Source of the DNA: an uncultured Pseudogracilibacillus sp.
GTDB lineage: Bacteria; Bacillota; Bacilli; Bacillales; Amphibacillaceae
NCBI GenBank assembly: GCA_937974845.1
Contig: CALJVC010000050.1
Location: forward strand, 1 to 64,000
Direction: 5' to 3'
DNA: 64,000 bases
The notes under the pieces: model-generated
The model's input: the letters and a program-made list of their open reading frames with translations, nothing else
What the model was told of the DNA's origin: nothing
Databases searched by the model: none
Translations under genes and position numbers: made by a program
Shown: positions 43,801 to 52,873 of the stretch, one piece after another
Numbering within the stretch: the stretch's first letter is position 1
Layout of the letters: the number at the start of each line of letters is the position of its first letter

Positions 43801-45104
43801 AAACGGCTTATGGTTATGTTCGCGGATATGCCAACGATCATGATCTTTATTTACGAAATGCTGAAATCGACCGCCTCGTTCAAGGCTGTACCGGTGTAAA
43901 ACGAACGACTGGCCAGCATCCCGGTGGAATCATCGTCGTTCCCGAGGACAAGGAAATTTATGATTTTACACCTATTCAATATCCAGCAGATGATAAAAAT
44001 AGCGAATGGAAAACGACACATTTTGCATACGAATCCCTCGAGGATAGTCTTTTAAAGTTAGATATTCTAGGTCATGATGACCCGACGGTGATTCGTATGT
44101 TACAAGACTTAAGTGGAATCGATCCAAGGGATATTCCTCTAGATGACGAAAATATGATGGGAATCTTCTCGAGCACGGAACCCCTCGGGTTAAAACCTGA
44201 ACAAATCGGTAACAAGGTTGGTACTTTAGGTGTCCCAGAGTTCGGTACTTCCTTCGTTCGTCAAATGTTGGAGGAAACGAAGCCGAAAACGTTCGCTGAA
44301 CTAGTCATTATTTCTGGCTTATCCCATGGTACCGACGTATGGTTGGGTAATGCTCAGGAATTAATTAATAATGGAACTTGTGAAATAGGCGATGTTATCG
44401 GTTGTCGAGACGATATAATGGTTTATTTGATGCAGAAAGGTTTAGAAGCTCAGCTAGCCTTTACAATTATGGAATCCGTTCGGAAAGGGCGAGGCCTAAA
44501 GGACGAATGGATTGTCGAGATGAAAGAAAAAGGTGTTCCAAACTGGTATATCGATTCTTGCCAAAAAATAAAATACATGTTCCCTAAGGCCCACGCTGCT
44601 GCTTATGTTTTAATGGCTGTGCGTATCGCTTATTTTAAAGTGTATTATCCTATTCTCTTTTACGCCGCTTACTTTTCGGTTCGGGCGGATGATTTTGAAA
44701 TTGATACGATGATTCGGGGTTCAGAGGCCCTGCGTAAGCGAATTGAAGAAATTAAAGCAAAAGGAAACGATGCATCGCCGAAAGAAAAGAACGTTCTTAC
44801 CGTATTAGAGGTTGCATTAGAGATGAATGAACGAGGTTTTCGTTTTCAAAAAGTAGATCTCTATCGTTCTGATGCGGTGAACTTTATCGTCGATGGTGAC
44901 AGCTTGATCCCACCATTTAAGACGATCGAAGGATTAGGGGTTAACGCAGCCCATAATATCGTAAAAGCTCGGGAACAAGGGGAGTTTTTATCGAAGGAAG
45001 ATCTCCGTCAAAAGGCAAAGTTATCGAAGACGGTTTTAGATGAATTAGATGCCCATGGTTGTTTAGAAGGAATGGAGGAACAGAATCAACTTTCTTTCTT
45101 CTAA
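40830..45104 (+). CDS. polC: DNA polymerase III alpha subunit, Gram-positive PolC type
   Basis: PolC is the main replicative polymerase of low-G+C Gram-positives. The 1424-residue protein (1437 in B. subtilis) has an N-terminal domain, an OB fold (about 225-320), a PHP domain beginning RVELHAHTTMSQLDAV (about 331) and interrupted by the DEDD 3'-5' exonuclease (VFDVETTGLSS, about 412; HNAAFDIGFLN). The polymerase core follows with SRGSVGSSLVA, a four-cysteine zinc site (CPSCKYSEF and CPKCG), DKVPDIDLNFSGEYQ and the C-terminal helix-hairpin-helix/duplex-binding end. All expected domains are present. ATG 40830 has a weakly placed ribosome site (GAAGGGAG, 9-16 bases upstream). Confidence 0.98.
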   Translation: MENNNRMSILLQQIQLPKEQEDFFQSAKLEKVVVHRDRSMWEFFIRTSQPLPFDYFYNFHRHLERAFTNIAKVGLCLSAPEKVEDEKELYLYWRYFLTTLPKLLPSERQRLEGAKLEKNRLLVQVHSEAERVSLEKKIQPMIAAFVERYNLARLVLDISVEHNEEAFEHFRKQTEKEYEVFVEQLKQDKQTKVTKEKQSEPDIFMIGSKIHEEPISLEQIVEEEKRVTVQGYIFSKEVRNLKSGRKLLLLKITDYTDSLEIKMFSKNEHQEALFSLVKEGTWIKARGPVQTDRYSNELVMMPYDIVEVQVPSKIDEAEEGKKRVELHAHTTMSQLDAVVSAKELIQRAAAWGHDAIAITDHANVQSFPEAFYAGLDHDIKVIYGMEANIVDDGVPIVYHPTNEPLEEATYVVFDVETTGLSSVYDTIIEIAGVKMRNGEIIDRYESFANPHRPLPEKIVEITQITDDMLQDAPEVDVVLKEFYEWVGDSVLVAHNAAFDIGFLNVGYEKINLPKIQQPVIDTLELARFLFPQLGNHRLNTLCNHLQVELVQHHRAIYDAEATAYMFWKLIDRLKEKGLDHIDQLNEEVSRVSRYEQSRPFHCTILVQNEKGLKNLYKLVSEAHINYFYRVPRIPRSLLEQNREGLLVGSACAEGEIFDAVMQKPLDEIEGLAQFYDYLEIQPIEQYYPLIERGVVHNEAQLMQVVKNIVALGERLNLPVVATGNVHHLDPEDQIYRKILLASQKGNPLNRVTLPDHSFKTTGEMLESFSFLGEETAYKVVVEHSQKIANQIEKISPIKSELYTPSIDGAEEEIRRLTYDKAKSIYGDPLPDIVEKRIKRELESIIGHGFSVIYLISHKLVKKSLDDGYLVGSRGSVGSSLVATMTEITEVNPLPPHYVCPSCKYSEFITDGSYGSGFDLPKKDCPKCGTNLHKDGQDIPFETFLGFEGDKVPDIDLNFSGEYQPIAHEYTRELFGEDYVYRAGTIGTIATKTAYGYVRGYANDHDLYLRNAEIDRLVQGCTGVKRTTGQHPGGIIVVPEDKEIYDFTPIQYPADDKNSEWKTTHFAYESLEDSLLKLDILGHDDPTVIRMLQDLSGIDPRDIPLDDENMMGIFSSTEPLGLKPEQIGNKVGTLGVPEFGTSFVRQMLEETKPKTFAELVIISGLSHGTDVWLGNAQELINNGTCEIGDVIGCRDDIMVYLMQKGLEAQLAFTIMESVRKGRGLKDEWIVEMKEKGVPNWYIDSCQKIKYMFPKAHAAAYVLMAVRIAYFKVYYPILFYAAYFSVRADDFEIDTMIRGSEALRKRIEEIKAKGNDASPKEKNVLTVLEVALEMNERGFRFQKVDLYRSDAVNFIVDGDSLIPPFKTIEGLGVNAAHNIVKAREQGEFLSKEDLRQKAKLSKTVLDELDAHGCLEGMEEQNQLSFF

Positions 45105-45124
45105 CGTGAAAGTTTCAGTTTCAT

Positions 45125-45153
45125 TTGTCAATGGGTATAGTTTGTGTTATACT
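45125..45153 (+). promoter_or_regulatory. Strong sigma-A promoter of the rimP-nusA operon
   Basis: TTGTCA (45125-45130), a 17-base spacer and TATACT (45148-45153) with TG one base upstream (45145-45146) form a near-consensus, extended -10 promoter. Transcription should begin near 45160, upstream of the hairpin at 45184. Confidence 0.75.
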
Positions 45154-45183
45154 TATCTTCGAAATGCAACAGCCTGTTAACAA

Positions 45184-45210
45184 AAAGAGTGGGAACGTCC
45201 CACTCTTTCT
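45184..45210 (+). terminator. Leader terminator/attenuator upstream of rimP-nusA
   Basis: AAAGAGTGGGA (45184-45194), loop ACG, TCCCACTCTTT (45198-45208): a perfect 11-bp stem with a poor, C-interrupted T tract (TTTCTTCTAT). It lies between the promoter and rimP and also downstream of polC. A weak U tract is what makes a terminator depend on NusA, and NusA autoregulation by such a leader terminator is reported for B. subtilis. Confidence 0.75.
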
Positions 45211-45325
45211 TCTATAGGAATGACGTAATTTTCCCTTGCCCAGCTTTGGCAGGGGTTTTATGTTTAGAAAAGATTTGTAAGGAAAGGCTGATAAGCCATA
45301 CTACTGGGTAAGGAGTGTGAGAAGG

Positions 45326-45796
45326 ATGAGTAAAGCGATATTGCAAAGAGTAGAAAGCTTACTTCAACCGATCTTAGAAGAACGTGAGCTATCGCTCTTT
45401 GATTTAGAATTTGTTCATGAGCGGAAGGACCATTACTTACGGGTGTATATCGATAAAAAAGGCGGTGTCGACTTAGATGAATGTAGCCTTGTATCGGAAA
45501 GATTAAGTGAAAAATTAGATGAAGAAGACTTCATAAAGGGAAGTTACTATTTAGAAGTCAGTTCACCCGGAGCGGAACGTCCTTTAAGAAATAAGGAAGA
45601 GCTAATCGAACATATCGGTGAAAATGTCTTTGTTTCCCTATATGTTCATGTCGATGGTGAAAAACAATACGAAGGCAGATTGTTGGATGTAGAAGATGAC
45701 ATCGTAACGATTGAATATAAATTTAAACATACGAAAAAGCAAGTAGAGATTCCATATGATAAAATCGCCAAAGCAAGACTTGCTGTTATACTATAA
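45326..45796 (+). CDS. rimP: Ribosome maturation factor RimP (YlxS)
   Basis: RimP helps assemble the 30S subunit. The 156-residue protein equals the B. subtilis length, with ERELSLFDLEFVHERKDHYLRVYIDKKGGVDLDECSLVSERLSEKLDEED in the N-terminal domain, YYLEVSSPGAERPL, and a C-terminal SH3-like domain ending IPYDKIAKARLAVIL. ATG 45326 is chosen over GTG 45317, which overlaps the AAGGAGTG ribosome site. It is the first gene of the nusA operon, with an unusually long leader (about 165 bases). Confidence 0.95.
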   Translation: MSKAILQRVESLLQPILEERELSLFDLEFVHERKDHYLRVYIDKKGGVDLDECSLVSERLSEKLDEEDFIKGSYYLEVSSPGAERPLRNKEELIEHIGENVFVSLYVHVDGEKQYEGRLLDVEDDIVTIEYKFKHTKKQVEIPYDKIAKARLAVIL

Positions 45797-45810
45797 GGGG
45801 GAAAATTAAA

Positions 45811-46983
45811 TTGAGCAGTGAGTTGTTTCAAGCATTAACGATGCTTAGTGAGGAAAAAGGGATTGATAAAGAGACTTTATTAGAAGCATTGGAAGCGGCC
45901 CTTATTTCTGCCTATAAGAAAAACTTTAAATCAGCTAGTAACGTGTCTGTAAAATTTAATGAAGAAGAAGGCGTTATGAAGGTTTTCTCAAGAAAGAAAG
46001 TCGTCGAAGAGGTAGAAAACGACCGCGAAGAAATTAGCCTAGACGAAGCGAAACAAATTGATTTAAATTATGAAATTGGTGATATCGTCGAGGAAGAAGT
46101 AACGCCGAAGGATTTTGGACGAATTGCAGCACAAGCAGCGAAACAAGTTGTGACCCAACGGGTAAGGGAAGCGGAAAGAGACATTATTTATGAAGAGTAT
46201 ATCGATCGTGAAGAAGACGTATTAACGGGAATTGTCGAACGGGTCGATGCCCATAACGTCTATGTAAATATCGGTAAGATCGAAGCGAAACTTTCCCGAA
46301 TGGATCAAATTGAATCAGAGAGTTATGAAGTCCATGATCGTATCAAGGTTTATGTGACTAAAGTGACGAAAACAAATAAAGGCCCTCAAGTATCGATTTC
46401 TCGCTCCCATCCAGGCTTATTAAAGCGGCTTTTTGAGATGGAGGTACCAGAAATTTACGACGGTACCGTAGAGATTAAATCGATTTCTCGAGAAGCTGGA
46501 GAACGTTCGAAAATTTCCGTCTACGCAAGTAATCCCGAAGTCGACCCTGTCGGCTCCTGTGTTGGACCGAAAGGACAACGGGTTCAGGCGGTTGTCAATG
46601 AATTAAACGGCGAAAAAATCGATATCGTTAAATGGTCAGAAGATCCAGTAATCTATGTTTCAAATGCCTTAAGTCCTTCGAAAGTAATCGATGTATTAGT
46701 CGATGAAGAGGAAAAGGCAACGACTGTGATCGTTCCTGATGATCAATTATCATTAGCTATTGGTAAGCGAGGACAGAATGCCCGTCTTGCTGCCAAGTTA
46801 ACAGGCTGGAAAATTGATATTAAGAGCGAGTCTGAAGCAAAAGAATTGGGCATTGACTTCGGACAATTAAAAGAAGAAACAATGGATACGGAAGATACTA
46901 GCATAGAAGAACAAGCGGAGGATTTTTTACTGACGGAAGATTCAGACACCGCTTCGTCTGATGACGATTACTTATTCGAATAA
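45811..46983 (+). CDS. nusA: Transcription termination/antitermination factor NusA
   Basis: NusA binds RNA polymerase and modulates pausing and intrinsic termination. The 390-residue protein has the N-terminal polymerase-binding domain, an S1 domain ([30 protein letters not shown]), and KH1/KH2 ([54 protein letters not shown]), and an acidic C-terminal tail instead of the AR repeats of enteric NusA. Start is TTG 45811 behind AAGGGGG. Confidence 0.97.
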   Translation: MSSELFQALTMLSEEKGIDKETLLEALEAALISAYKKNFKSASNVSVKFNEEEGVMKVFSRKKVVEEVENDREEISLDEAKQIDLNYEIGDIVEEEVTPKDFGRIAAQAAKQVVTQRVREAERDIIYEEYIDREEDVLTGIVERVDAHNVYVNIGKIEAKLSRMDQIESESYEVHDRIKVYVTKVTKTNKGPQVSISRSHPGLLKRLFEMEVPEIYDGTVEIKSISREAGERSKISVYASNPEVDPVGSCVGPKGQRVQAVVNELNGEKIDIVKWSEDPVIYVSNALSPSKVIDVLVDEEEKATTVIVPDDQLSLAIGKRGQNARLAAKLTGWKIDIKSESEAKELGIDFGQLKEETMDTEDTSIEEQAEDFLLTEDSDTASSDDDYLFE

Positions 46984-46995
46984 GGAGGCATTTTT

Positions 46996-47271
46996 ATGGC
47001 AAGGAAAAGAAAAATTCCCCAAAGAAAATGCATCATTACGAATGAGATGAAACCGAAAGAAGAAATGATTCGTATTGTCCGAACGAAAGAAGGGGACGTA
47101 TTTATAGACCCGAAAGGTAAGCAAAATGGACGTGGAGCTTATTTAACGATCGATCCGGAAGTCTTTCGGAAGGCAAGGGAAACGAATATTTTAAACGAAG
47201 TTTTTAAAATCGAAGTTGACCCTTCTATATACGACGAACTTGAGCAATTATTGGAGCAAGAGCATGAGTGA
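46996..47271 (+). CDS. rnpM: RnpM (YlxR), RNase P modulator
   Basis: A 91-residue YlxR-family RNA-binding protein; in B. subtilis it was reported to bind the RNase P RNA and was renamed RnpM. It has the family motifs PQRKCIITNEMKPKEEMIRIVRTKEG and the GRGAYL loop. It lies between nusA and ylxQ, with RBS AAGGAGG before ATG 46996, and its stop overlaps the start of ylxQ. Confidence 0.92.
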   Translation: MARKRKIPQRKCIITNEMKPKEEMIRIVRTKEGDVFIDPKGKQNGRGAYLTIDPEVFRKARETNILNEVFKIEVDPSIYDELEQLLEQEHE

Positions 47272-47569
47272 GATTCAGGCCTTAAACTTATTAGGTTTAG
47301 CCTATCGAGCTGGAAAAGTACGAACCGGAATCGATGCTATTTTACGGGATATTGAGCGGGGAAATATCGCACTGTTACTTATAGCATCTGATGTGAAAAA
47401 GAACACAAAAAAACAATTGGTGAATAAATGCAACTACTACGATGTACCTTATATTGAATTATCTAATCGTTATGAGTTAGGAAAGGCGATAGGAAAAGGT
47501 GCACGGGTTGCAATAGGTATTTCAGACGGAGGATTCGCTCGTAAATTTAAAAATATCATTGCGGGGTGA
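47264..47569 (+). CDS. ylxQ: L7Ae-family ribosomal/RNA-binding protein YlxQ
   Basis: A 101-residue L7Ae/L30e-family protein, expected to bind kink-turn RNA. It shows the fold signature [43 protein letters not shown] and [22 protein letters not shown] 47264 overlaps the end of rnpM; the longer in-frame option starting at 47216 lies inside rnpM without a ribosome site. It precedes infB, as in other Bacillales. Confidence 0.92.
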   Translation: MSEIQALNLLGLAYRAGKVRTGIDAILRDIERGNIALLLIASDVKKNTKKQLVNKCNYYDVPYIELSNRYELGKAIGKGARVAIGISDGGFARKFKNIIAG

Positions 47570-47573
47570 ACGT

Positions 47574-49622
47574 ATGAGTAAGATGAGAATTTATGAATAT
47601 GCAAGAGAAAAAGATATTTCTAGTAAAGAAGTGATTGAGCAACTGACGAAAATGGGCATGGAAGTATCAAGCCATATGGCTTCGATCGATTTAGAAGCGC
47701 AAATAAAGTTAGATGAAATATTCGATGCAACGAAGCAGAAATCGGAAGAGAAAGTAGAGAAAAAAGAGAAAAAGAAAAAAGAGGATAGAAAGAAAAAATC
47801 CCAACCGAAAAAACAAAAGAAGAAAAAATCTAAAAAGAAAAAACATAAACAAGAAGAAAAAGAAGAGCAGGTCGACCACCTTGTTTATAGTGGAGCGTTA
47901 ACCGTCGATGAATTAGCGCAACGGATTAATAAAGACGTATCAGAAATTATTAAAAAGCTCATGTTCTTAGGCATAATGGCGACGAAAAACCAAGATTTAG
48001 ATGATGATGCCATCGAGCTAATTTGTGAAGATTACGGTATTACTGTAGAAAAGGAAGTTGTTTTAGAAGATACGGATTTCGATAAATACCGTAAAGAGGA
48101 TTCAGAGCGCGATTTAAAAGAAAGACCTGCTGTCGTAACGATTATGGGGCACGTCGACCATGGAAAGACGACCTTACTCGATTCCATTCGACAAACGAAA
48201 GTTACGGAAGGGGAGGCTGGTGGAATTACCCAGCATATCGGTGCGTATCAAGTGACTCGAGACGGTAAAAACATTACTTTCTTAGATACGCCTGGACACG
48301 AAGCCTTTACGAGCATGCGTTCTCGCGGGGCCCAAGTGACGGATATAGCGATTTTAGTCGTTGCTGCCGATGATGGAGTCATGCCTCAGACAATCGAAGC
48401 CCTTAACCACGCAAAAGCAGCGGAAGTACCGATTATCGTCGCTGTGAACAAGATGGATAAGGAACACGCAAATCCGGAACGTGTCATGCAAGAGTTAACT
48501 GAGCACGGTTTGATCCCTGAAGATTGGGGCGGAGATACAATCTTTGTACCGATATCTGCTCTACGAGGAGAAGGAATTGATGATTTATTAGAGATGATTT
48601 TACTCGTAGCGGAGATGGAAGAGCTAAAGGCAAATCCAGATAAAGAGGCCTTCGGTACAGTAATTGATGCTCGTTTAGACCGTGGCCGGGGAGTAGTTGC
48701 TACGTTACTCGTTCAAGAAGGTACCCTTTCTGTCGGTAACTCCCTTGTAGTAGGAAATACGTACGGTAGGGTAAGGGCTATGGTGAATGATTTAGGAGAA
48801 AGAATCACGAAAGCAGGTCCATCAACGCCGGTAGAAATTACGGGATTAAATGAGGTACCTCTTGCAGGAGATCAATTCCTTGTTTTCCGGGATGAACGTC
48901 AGGCGAGACAAATTGCAGAAACCCGTCAAGAAAAGCATTTAGAAGAAACCCGTGGTACAAAGGCAAAGGTTAGCTTAGACGATTTATTCGAACAAATCAA
49001 ACAGGGAGAAATGAAGGACTTAAACGTTATCATTAAGGCGGATGTCCACGGTTCTGTAGAAGCACTAGCTTCATCCCTACAAAAGATCGAAGTCGAAAAT
49101 GTCAATATAAAGATTATTCACACTGGGGTTGGAGCGATTACCGAGTCCGATATTATTTTAGCTTCTGCTTCGAATGCAATTATTATCGGTTTTAACGTAC
49201 GGCCGGATGCAAATGCCCAGAAGGCGGCGAAAAATGAACAAGTAGATATACGTCTTCACCGTGTGATTTATCAGGCAATCGAAGAGATTGAAGCTGCGAT
49301 GAAAGGTCTACTCGATCCGGAATACGAAGAGAAAGTTATTGGGCAAGCGGAAGTTAGAGAAACCTTTAAAGTATCGCGAATTGGTACGATTGCTGGATGT
49401 TATGTAACCGACGGAAAAATTATGCGTAATGCCCAAGTCCGTTTAATCCGCGACGGCGTCGTCTTACATGAAGGAGACATTTTAGCTTTAAAACGTTTTA
49501 AAGACGATGTTCGTGAAGTTGAACAAAACTATGAATGCGGAATAACTATTAAAGATTATAACGATATTAAGGTCGGCGATATTATCGAAGCCTTTGTTAT
49601 GGAAGAAGTCGAACGGACATGA
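47574..49622 (+). CDS. infB: Translation initiation factor IF-2
   Basis: IF-2 is the GTPase that brings initiator tRNA to the ribosome. The 682-residue protein has the IF2-N helix-turn-helix start ([21 protein letters not shown]), a very Lys/Glu-rich linker (about 60-105), a second N-terminal subdomain and the G domain with [35 protein letters not shown] and NKMDK, then domains II, III and IV ending [17 protein letters not shown] 47574 follows GGGGTGA. Its stop overlaps the next gene by 4 bases. Confidence 0.97.
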   Translation: MSKMRIYEYAREKDISSKEVIEQLTKMGMEVSSHMASIDLEAQIKLDEIFDATKQKSEEKVEKKEKKKKEDRKKKSQPKKQKKKKSKKKKHKQEEKEEQVDHLVYSGALTVDELAQRINKDVSEIIKKLMFLGIMATKNQDLDDDAIELICEDYGITVEKEVVLEDTDFDKYRKEDSERDLKERPAVVTIMGHVDHGKTTLLDSIRQTKVTEGEAGGITQHIGAYQVTRDGKNITFLDTPGHEAFTSMRSRGAQVTDIAILVVAADDGVMPQTIEALNHAKAAEVPIIVAVNKMDKEHANPERVMQELTEHGLIPEDWGGDTIFVPISALRGEGIDDLLEMILLVAEMEELKANPDKEAFGTVIDARLDRGRGVVATLLVQEGTLSVGNSLVVGNTYGRVRAMVNDLGERITKAGPSTPVEITGLNEVPLAGDQFLVFRDERQARQIAETRQEKHLEETRGTKAKVSLDDLFEQIKQGEMKDLNVIIKADVHGSVEALASSLQKIEVENVNIKIIHTGVGAITESDIILASASNAIIIGFNVRPDANAQKAAKNEQVDIRLHRVIYQAIEEIEAAMKGLLDPEYEEKVIGQAEVRETFKVSRIGTIAGCYVTDGKIMRNAQVRLIRDGVVLHEGDILALKRFKDDVREVEQNYECGITIKDYNDIKVGDIIEAFVMEEVERT

Positions 49623-49897
49623 TCGTATATGCCGAGGTGGAATGCCATATATACGAAGCGCAGTCATTAAAGGATAAACGTTCAGTGCTGCAAAAAGTAA
49701 TTCATCATATTCGTCAAGATTTAAATGTAGCAGTAGCGGAAATTGATTACCAATCCTTATGGCAACGTACGAAGTTAGCGATTGTGACCGTCTCGAATGA
49801 CGGAACCCATGCAGAAAAGGTGATTCAAACAGCCTTGAAACGTATCGATAGTTATATTGAACTTGAACGAACGATTACATCCGTTGAACGATTGTAA
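49619..49897 (+). CDS. ylxP: DUF503 protein YlxP
   Basis: A 92-residue DUF503 protein. The family is found between infB and rbfA in many Gram-positives and has no firmly established function. The [40 protein letters not shown] pattern is typical, predicting a small alpha/beta fold. ATG 49619 overlaps the infB stop (ATGA), so translation is coupled. Confidence 0.9.
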   Translation: MIVYAEVECHIYEAQSLKDKRSVLQKVIHHIRQDLNVAVAEIDYQSLWQRTKLAIVTVSNDGTHAEKVIQTALKRIDSYIELERTITSVERL

Positions 49898-49923
49898 GAA
49901 ACGAAGGAAATGGGGTGGATAAA

Positions 49924-50268
49924 ATGGAACGACTACGAACAAGCCGTGTAGCTGAACAAATGAAAAAAGAAATTGGCGAAATAGTCAATCAGAAGTTGAA
50001 AGATCCACGTATCGGCTTCGTCACAGTAACGGACGTACATTTGACGAATGATTTACAACAGGCAACCGTTTATGTATCTGTCCTTGGTGATGAGGAGGAG
50101 AAAACAGAAACCTTAGCCGGCTTACAGCAGGCAACCGGTTATGTCCGTTCGGAAGTGAGCAAGCGAATTCGGCTGCGAAAAGTACCAGAAATCACCTTTT
50201 CTTTTGATGAAGCCCATGAGTATGGTAATCGAATCGATGAAATTTTAAAAGAATTAAAGAAAAAATAG
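49924..50268 (+). CDS. rbfA: Ribosome-binding factor A
   Basis: RbfA matures the 5' end of 16S rRNA in cold and fast growth. The 114-residue KH-like protein has [49 protein letters not shown] and [30 protein letters not shown] 49924 follows GGGGTGG; the in-frame GTG at 49915 is part of that ribosome site. It is 26 bases downstream of ylxP. Confidence 0.95.
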   Translation: MERLRTSRVAEQMKKEIGEIVNQKLKDPRIGFVTVTDVHLTNDLQQATVYVSVLGDEEEKTETLAGLQQATGYVRSEVSKRIRLRKVPEITFSFDEAHEYGNRIDEILKELKKK

Positions 50269-50271
50269 CGC

Positions 50272-50314
50272 AAATCTGACCTTGTTTATGCTTCGGGATA
50301 AACAGGTCAGATTT
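50272..50314 (+). repeat. Long hairpin between rbfA and truB
   Basis: AAATCTGACC (50272-50281) pairs with GGTCAGATTT (50305-50314), and TGTTTAT (50283-50289) with ATAAACA (50298-50304), with a single bulged T and an 8-base loop: 17 bp in all. There is no T run after it, so it is not a standard + strand terminator. It ends about 10 bases before the truB ribosome site. Confidence 0.8.
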
Positions 50315-50338
50315 ATGTACGAAAGAGGAGAAAATATC

Positions 50339-51238
50339 GTGAACGGGATCATTCCATTGATGAAACCAAAAGGATTTACTTCCCACGATTGTGTGCAAAT
50401 ATTACGGCGTTTGACAAAGGTGAGACGAATTGGTCATACGGGTACCCTCGATCCGAATGTAGAGGGTGTATTGCCTATATGTATTGGCGAAGCGACGAAG
50501 GCTATTCCCTTTATGCAACGATTACCGAAAACCTATGTGGCGGAAGTAGCTTTAGGAACGAGTACGACGACAGAAGATGCTGACGGTGATGTTACCGAAA
50601 CTGTCGATATAGTTGACGTTCCTACAGAGGCGGAGCTCGATCAGGTCTTGGCATCTTTTTTAGGAGAAATCGTACAAATACCACCGATGTATTCCGCCGT
50701 CCGAGTCCGAGGAAAGCGATTATATGAATATGCGAGGGAACAGTTAGAAGTCGAACGACCCGAAAGACGCGTAACGATCCATGATATTGCCCGTTTAAGT
50801 GAAATCAAAGAGGGGACAGAGCCACGTTTCACTATAGAAGTGACCTGTTCTAAAGGAACGTATATTCGAACTTTGGCCGTCGATATAGGTAAGAAGCTCG
50901 GTTATCCAGCCCATTTAGCATATTTACAAAGGACAGAGACGGATTCCTTTACATTAGATGATACCGTTACGTTAGAGGAGTTAGAAGCTTTGGCAAAAGA
51001 AGAAGCCTTACATACGGTACTTCTTCCTATTGAGCGGGGGTTAGCCCACCTACCGGTTTGGAAGGTATCGGAAAAGCTTAAACCGCGGATTTTATCTGGA
51101 CAAAAGTTACGCCGGCCGAAGGAAATCGAAGGAAGTCCCTTTTCTGTCATGTATCAAGATCAGTTATTAGCGATTTATGAAGAACATAAGGAAAACGAAA
51201 TAAAACCGGTAAGAGTTTTCAACATGCATAAAGAATGA
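50339..51238 (+). CDS. truB: tRNA pseudouridine-55 synthase TruB
   Basis: TruB makes pseudouridine 55 in the T loop of tRNA. The 299-residue protein has the catalytic GHTGTLDPNVEGVLP (Asp38), the QIPPMYSAVRVRGKRLYEYAREQ block and a C-terminal PUA-like region. GTG 50339 is chosen since AGAGGAG (50324-50330) is 8 bases upstream; an upstream ATG (50315) lacks a ribosome site and touches the hairpin. Confidence 0.95.
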   Translation: MNGIIPLMKPKGFTSHDCVQILRRLTKVRRIGHTGTLDPNVEGVLPICIGEATKAIPFMQRLPKTYVAEVALGTSTTTEDADGDVTETVDIVDVPTEAELDQVLASFLGEIVQIPPMYSAVRVRGKRLYEYAREQLEVERPERRVTIHDIARLSEIKEGTEPRFTIEVTCSKGTYIRTLAVDIGKKLGYPAHLAYLQRTETDSFTLDDTVTLEELEALAKEEALHTVLLPIERGLAHLPVWKVSEKLKPRILSGQKLRRPKEIEGSPFSVMYQDQLLAIYEEHKENEIKPVRVFNMHKE

Positions 51239-51249
51239 AGGTGAATAGA

Positions 51250-52188
51250 ATGAAATACATCGAATTAACATATCCCCATCAAATCAAAAAGGATACGGCA
51301 GCCGAACAAGTAGCAGCGATCGGTTTTTTCGATGGTATTCATAAAGGGCATCAAGCAGTGATCCAGCAGGCGCTTGCAATTGCCAAGGAAGAGAACAAAA
51401 AATGCGCAGTGATAAGCTTCCATCCCCATCCTTCGGTGATTTTAAAGGGGACAAAGGAGGAGGTACGCTACATTACGACGATTGAGGAAAAACGCGCCAT
51501 ATTAGAAGAAATGGGCGTTGACTATTTATATGTCATAACATTTAATGAAGCTTTATCGAAATTATCTCCTCAAGCCTTTATCGATCACTTTATTGTAGGT
51601 TTACATATCACCCATTTAGTCGCTGGCTTCGATTACACTTTCGGTCATAAAGGGGCCGGGAATATGGAAAATATCGATGAAATGGCTAACGGTCGTTTTG
51701 CGACGACAGTAGTTGATAAACTAGCCCAGGATAATGAAAAAATTAGCTCGACTAGAATTCGAAAGTTGTTGCGCGAAGGTGCTGTAAAGGATGTAGCACA
51801 CCTTTTAGGCCGAGTATATGAAACGACGGGAACAGTCGTCCATGGTGATAATCGTGGTGGAAGTAAGTTAGGCTTTCCTACAGCTAATCTAGAAGTTCCA
51901 AAGGATAAGTTTTTACCCAAGCAAGGTGTATACGCTGTAAAAGTGCACTATCAAGATGAAACTTTCCACGGCATGGCTAATTTAGGGGTCGTGCCAACTT
52001 TCACTGATGGACGAAGTGAGCCGAAGTTAGAAGTGAATATTTTTGATTTTGATCAATCCATTTATGGCGAAAGGCTAACCGTTGAGTGGCATCGTTTTGT
52101 TCGAGAAGAGAGGAAATTTGCTAGTATTGAAGATATCGTCCAACAGCTAAAACAGGATGAAGAAGTGATTCGAAATTTCTTTGCCTAA
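51250..52188 (+). CDS. ribF: Bifunctional riboflavin kinase / FAD synthetase RibF
   Basis: RibF makes FMN and then FAD from riboflavin. The 312-residue protein has the N-terminal nucleotidyltransferase domain (AIGFFDGIHKGHQAVI and SSTRIRKLLREG) and the C-terminal flavokinase domain (GDNRGGSKLGFPTANLEVPKDKFLPKQGVYAV). ATG 51250 follows AAGGTGA. In B. subtilis this gene is ribC. It lies between truB and rpsO as expected. No FMN riboswitch is seen upstream. Confidence 0.95.
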   Translation: MKYIELTYPHQIKKDTAAEQVAAIGFFDGIHKGHQAVIQQALAIAKEENKKCAVISFHPHPSVILKGTKEEVRYITTIEEKRAILEEMGVDYLYVITFNEALSKLSPQAFIDHFIVGLHITHLVAGFDYTFGHKGAGNMENIDEMANGRFATTVVDKLAQDNEKISSTRIRKLLREGAVKDVAHLLGRVYETTGTVVHGDNRGGSKLGFPTANLEVPKDKFLPKQGVYAVKVHYQDETFHGMANLGVVPTFTDGRSEPKLEVNIFDFDQSIYGERLTVEWHRFVREERKFASIEDIVQQLKQDEEVIRNFFA

Positions 52189-52229
52189 TAGTTGCAAATT
52201 TTGAATAAAGGCGGTAATCTATTAATGGT

Positions 52230-52305
52230 GAACCTTTTGCTTGGCAACCCGAATCTCCAACGTTTTGCTAGGCTAAAGGGAATATGATAAAAAGGAGGCT
52301 GAAAA
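52230..52305 (+). promoter_or_regulatory. Candidate S15 autoregulatory leader of rpsO
   Basis: Upstream of rpsO, CCTTT (52233-52237) pairs with AAAGG (52275-52279) and GCTTGGCA (52239-52246) pairs with TGCTAGGC (52266-52273), making a 13-bp helix with two G-U pairs and one mismatch, capped by a 19-base loop. The helix ends just before the AAGGAGG site. S15 represses its own mRNA through leader structures in several bacteria, including Geobacillus; the match here is structural inference. Confidence 0.45.
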
Positions 52306-52307
52306 AG

Positions 52308-52577
52308 ATGTCCATTTCAAAGGAAAGAAAAGCAGAAATTATTAACGAGTTTAAAATACATGAAAGCGATACAGGCTCACCAGAGGTTCAAATCGCTATT
52401 TTAACGGAAGAAATTAATAATTTAAACGAGCATTTAAAAGTCCATAAGAAGGATCACCATTCCCGCCGTGGACTTTTAAAGATGGTAGGTAAGCGTCGAA
52501 ATTTACTTGCTTACTTACGTGAAAAAGACGTCACTCGTTATCGTGAATTAATTCAAAAATTAGGCTTACGTCACTAA
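52308..52577 (+). CDS. rpsO: 30S ribosomal protein S15
   Basis: The 89-residue protein has the standard length and sequence: [71 protein letters not shown]15 binds the central domain of 16S rRNA. ATG 52308 follows AAAAAGGAGG; a longer in-frame option at 52284 runs through the leader. A strong terminator follows. Confidence 0.98.
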   Translation: MSISKERKAEIINEFKIHESDTGSPEVQIAILTEEINNLNEHLKVHKKDHHSRRGLLKMVGKRRNLLAYLREKDVTRYRELIQKLGLRH

Positions 52578-52587
52578 AAACTTTGAG

Positions 52588-52627
52588 AAAAACGGTATTC
52601 AGCTTATGACACTGAATACCGTTTTTT
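52588..52627 (+). terminator. Terminator after rpsO
   Basis: AAAAACGGTATTCAG (52588-52602) pairs with CTGAATACCGTTTTT (52612-52626), a long stem with T6. It ends the rimP-to-rpsO operon. Confidence 0.95.
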
Positions 52628-52784
52628 GCTTAGGAAAAGCTACAAAAGCTTAGTATAGACCTAGGTATATGTACTGATATTAATCGAAGAAAGCAGCATC
52701 ATATGGTACACTAATAGTGCTTGCCCTTTTATTTCCTTGTGGAGCAAGGTTATTTTCATTAAATGTAAAAAAACCTAATGTAGG

Positions 52785-52790
52785 TTATAA
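52785..52790 (+). promoter_or_regulatory. Candidate -10 element for pnp
   Basis: A perfect TATAAT sits 83 bases before pnp in an otherwise gene-free 246-base gap; no good -35 box is visible. A second weak extended -10, TGGTACACT, lies further upstream near 52705. No other feature is seen in this gap. Confidence 0.4.
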
Positions 52791-52873
52791 TATACAATAA
52801 GGCTCATTTTCATGGATAGAATAATTGCTGTATAGGTAAAATGTGAGTAGTATTGAAAGGAGTACTTTAAAGA

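Noticed and set aside
44402..44587. Open frame of 61 codons inside polC
   Set aside because: Out-of-frame shadow of the conserved PolC coding sequence.
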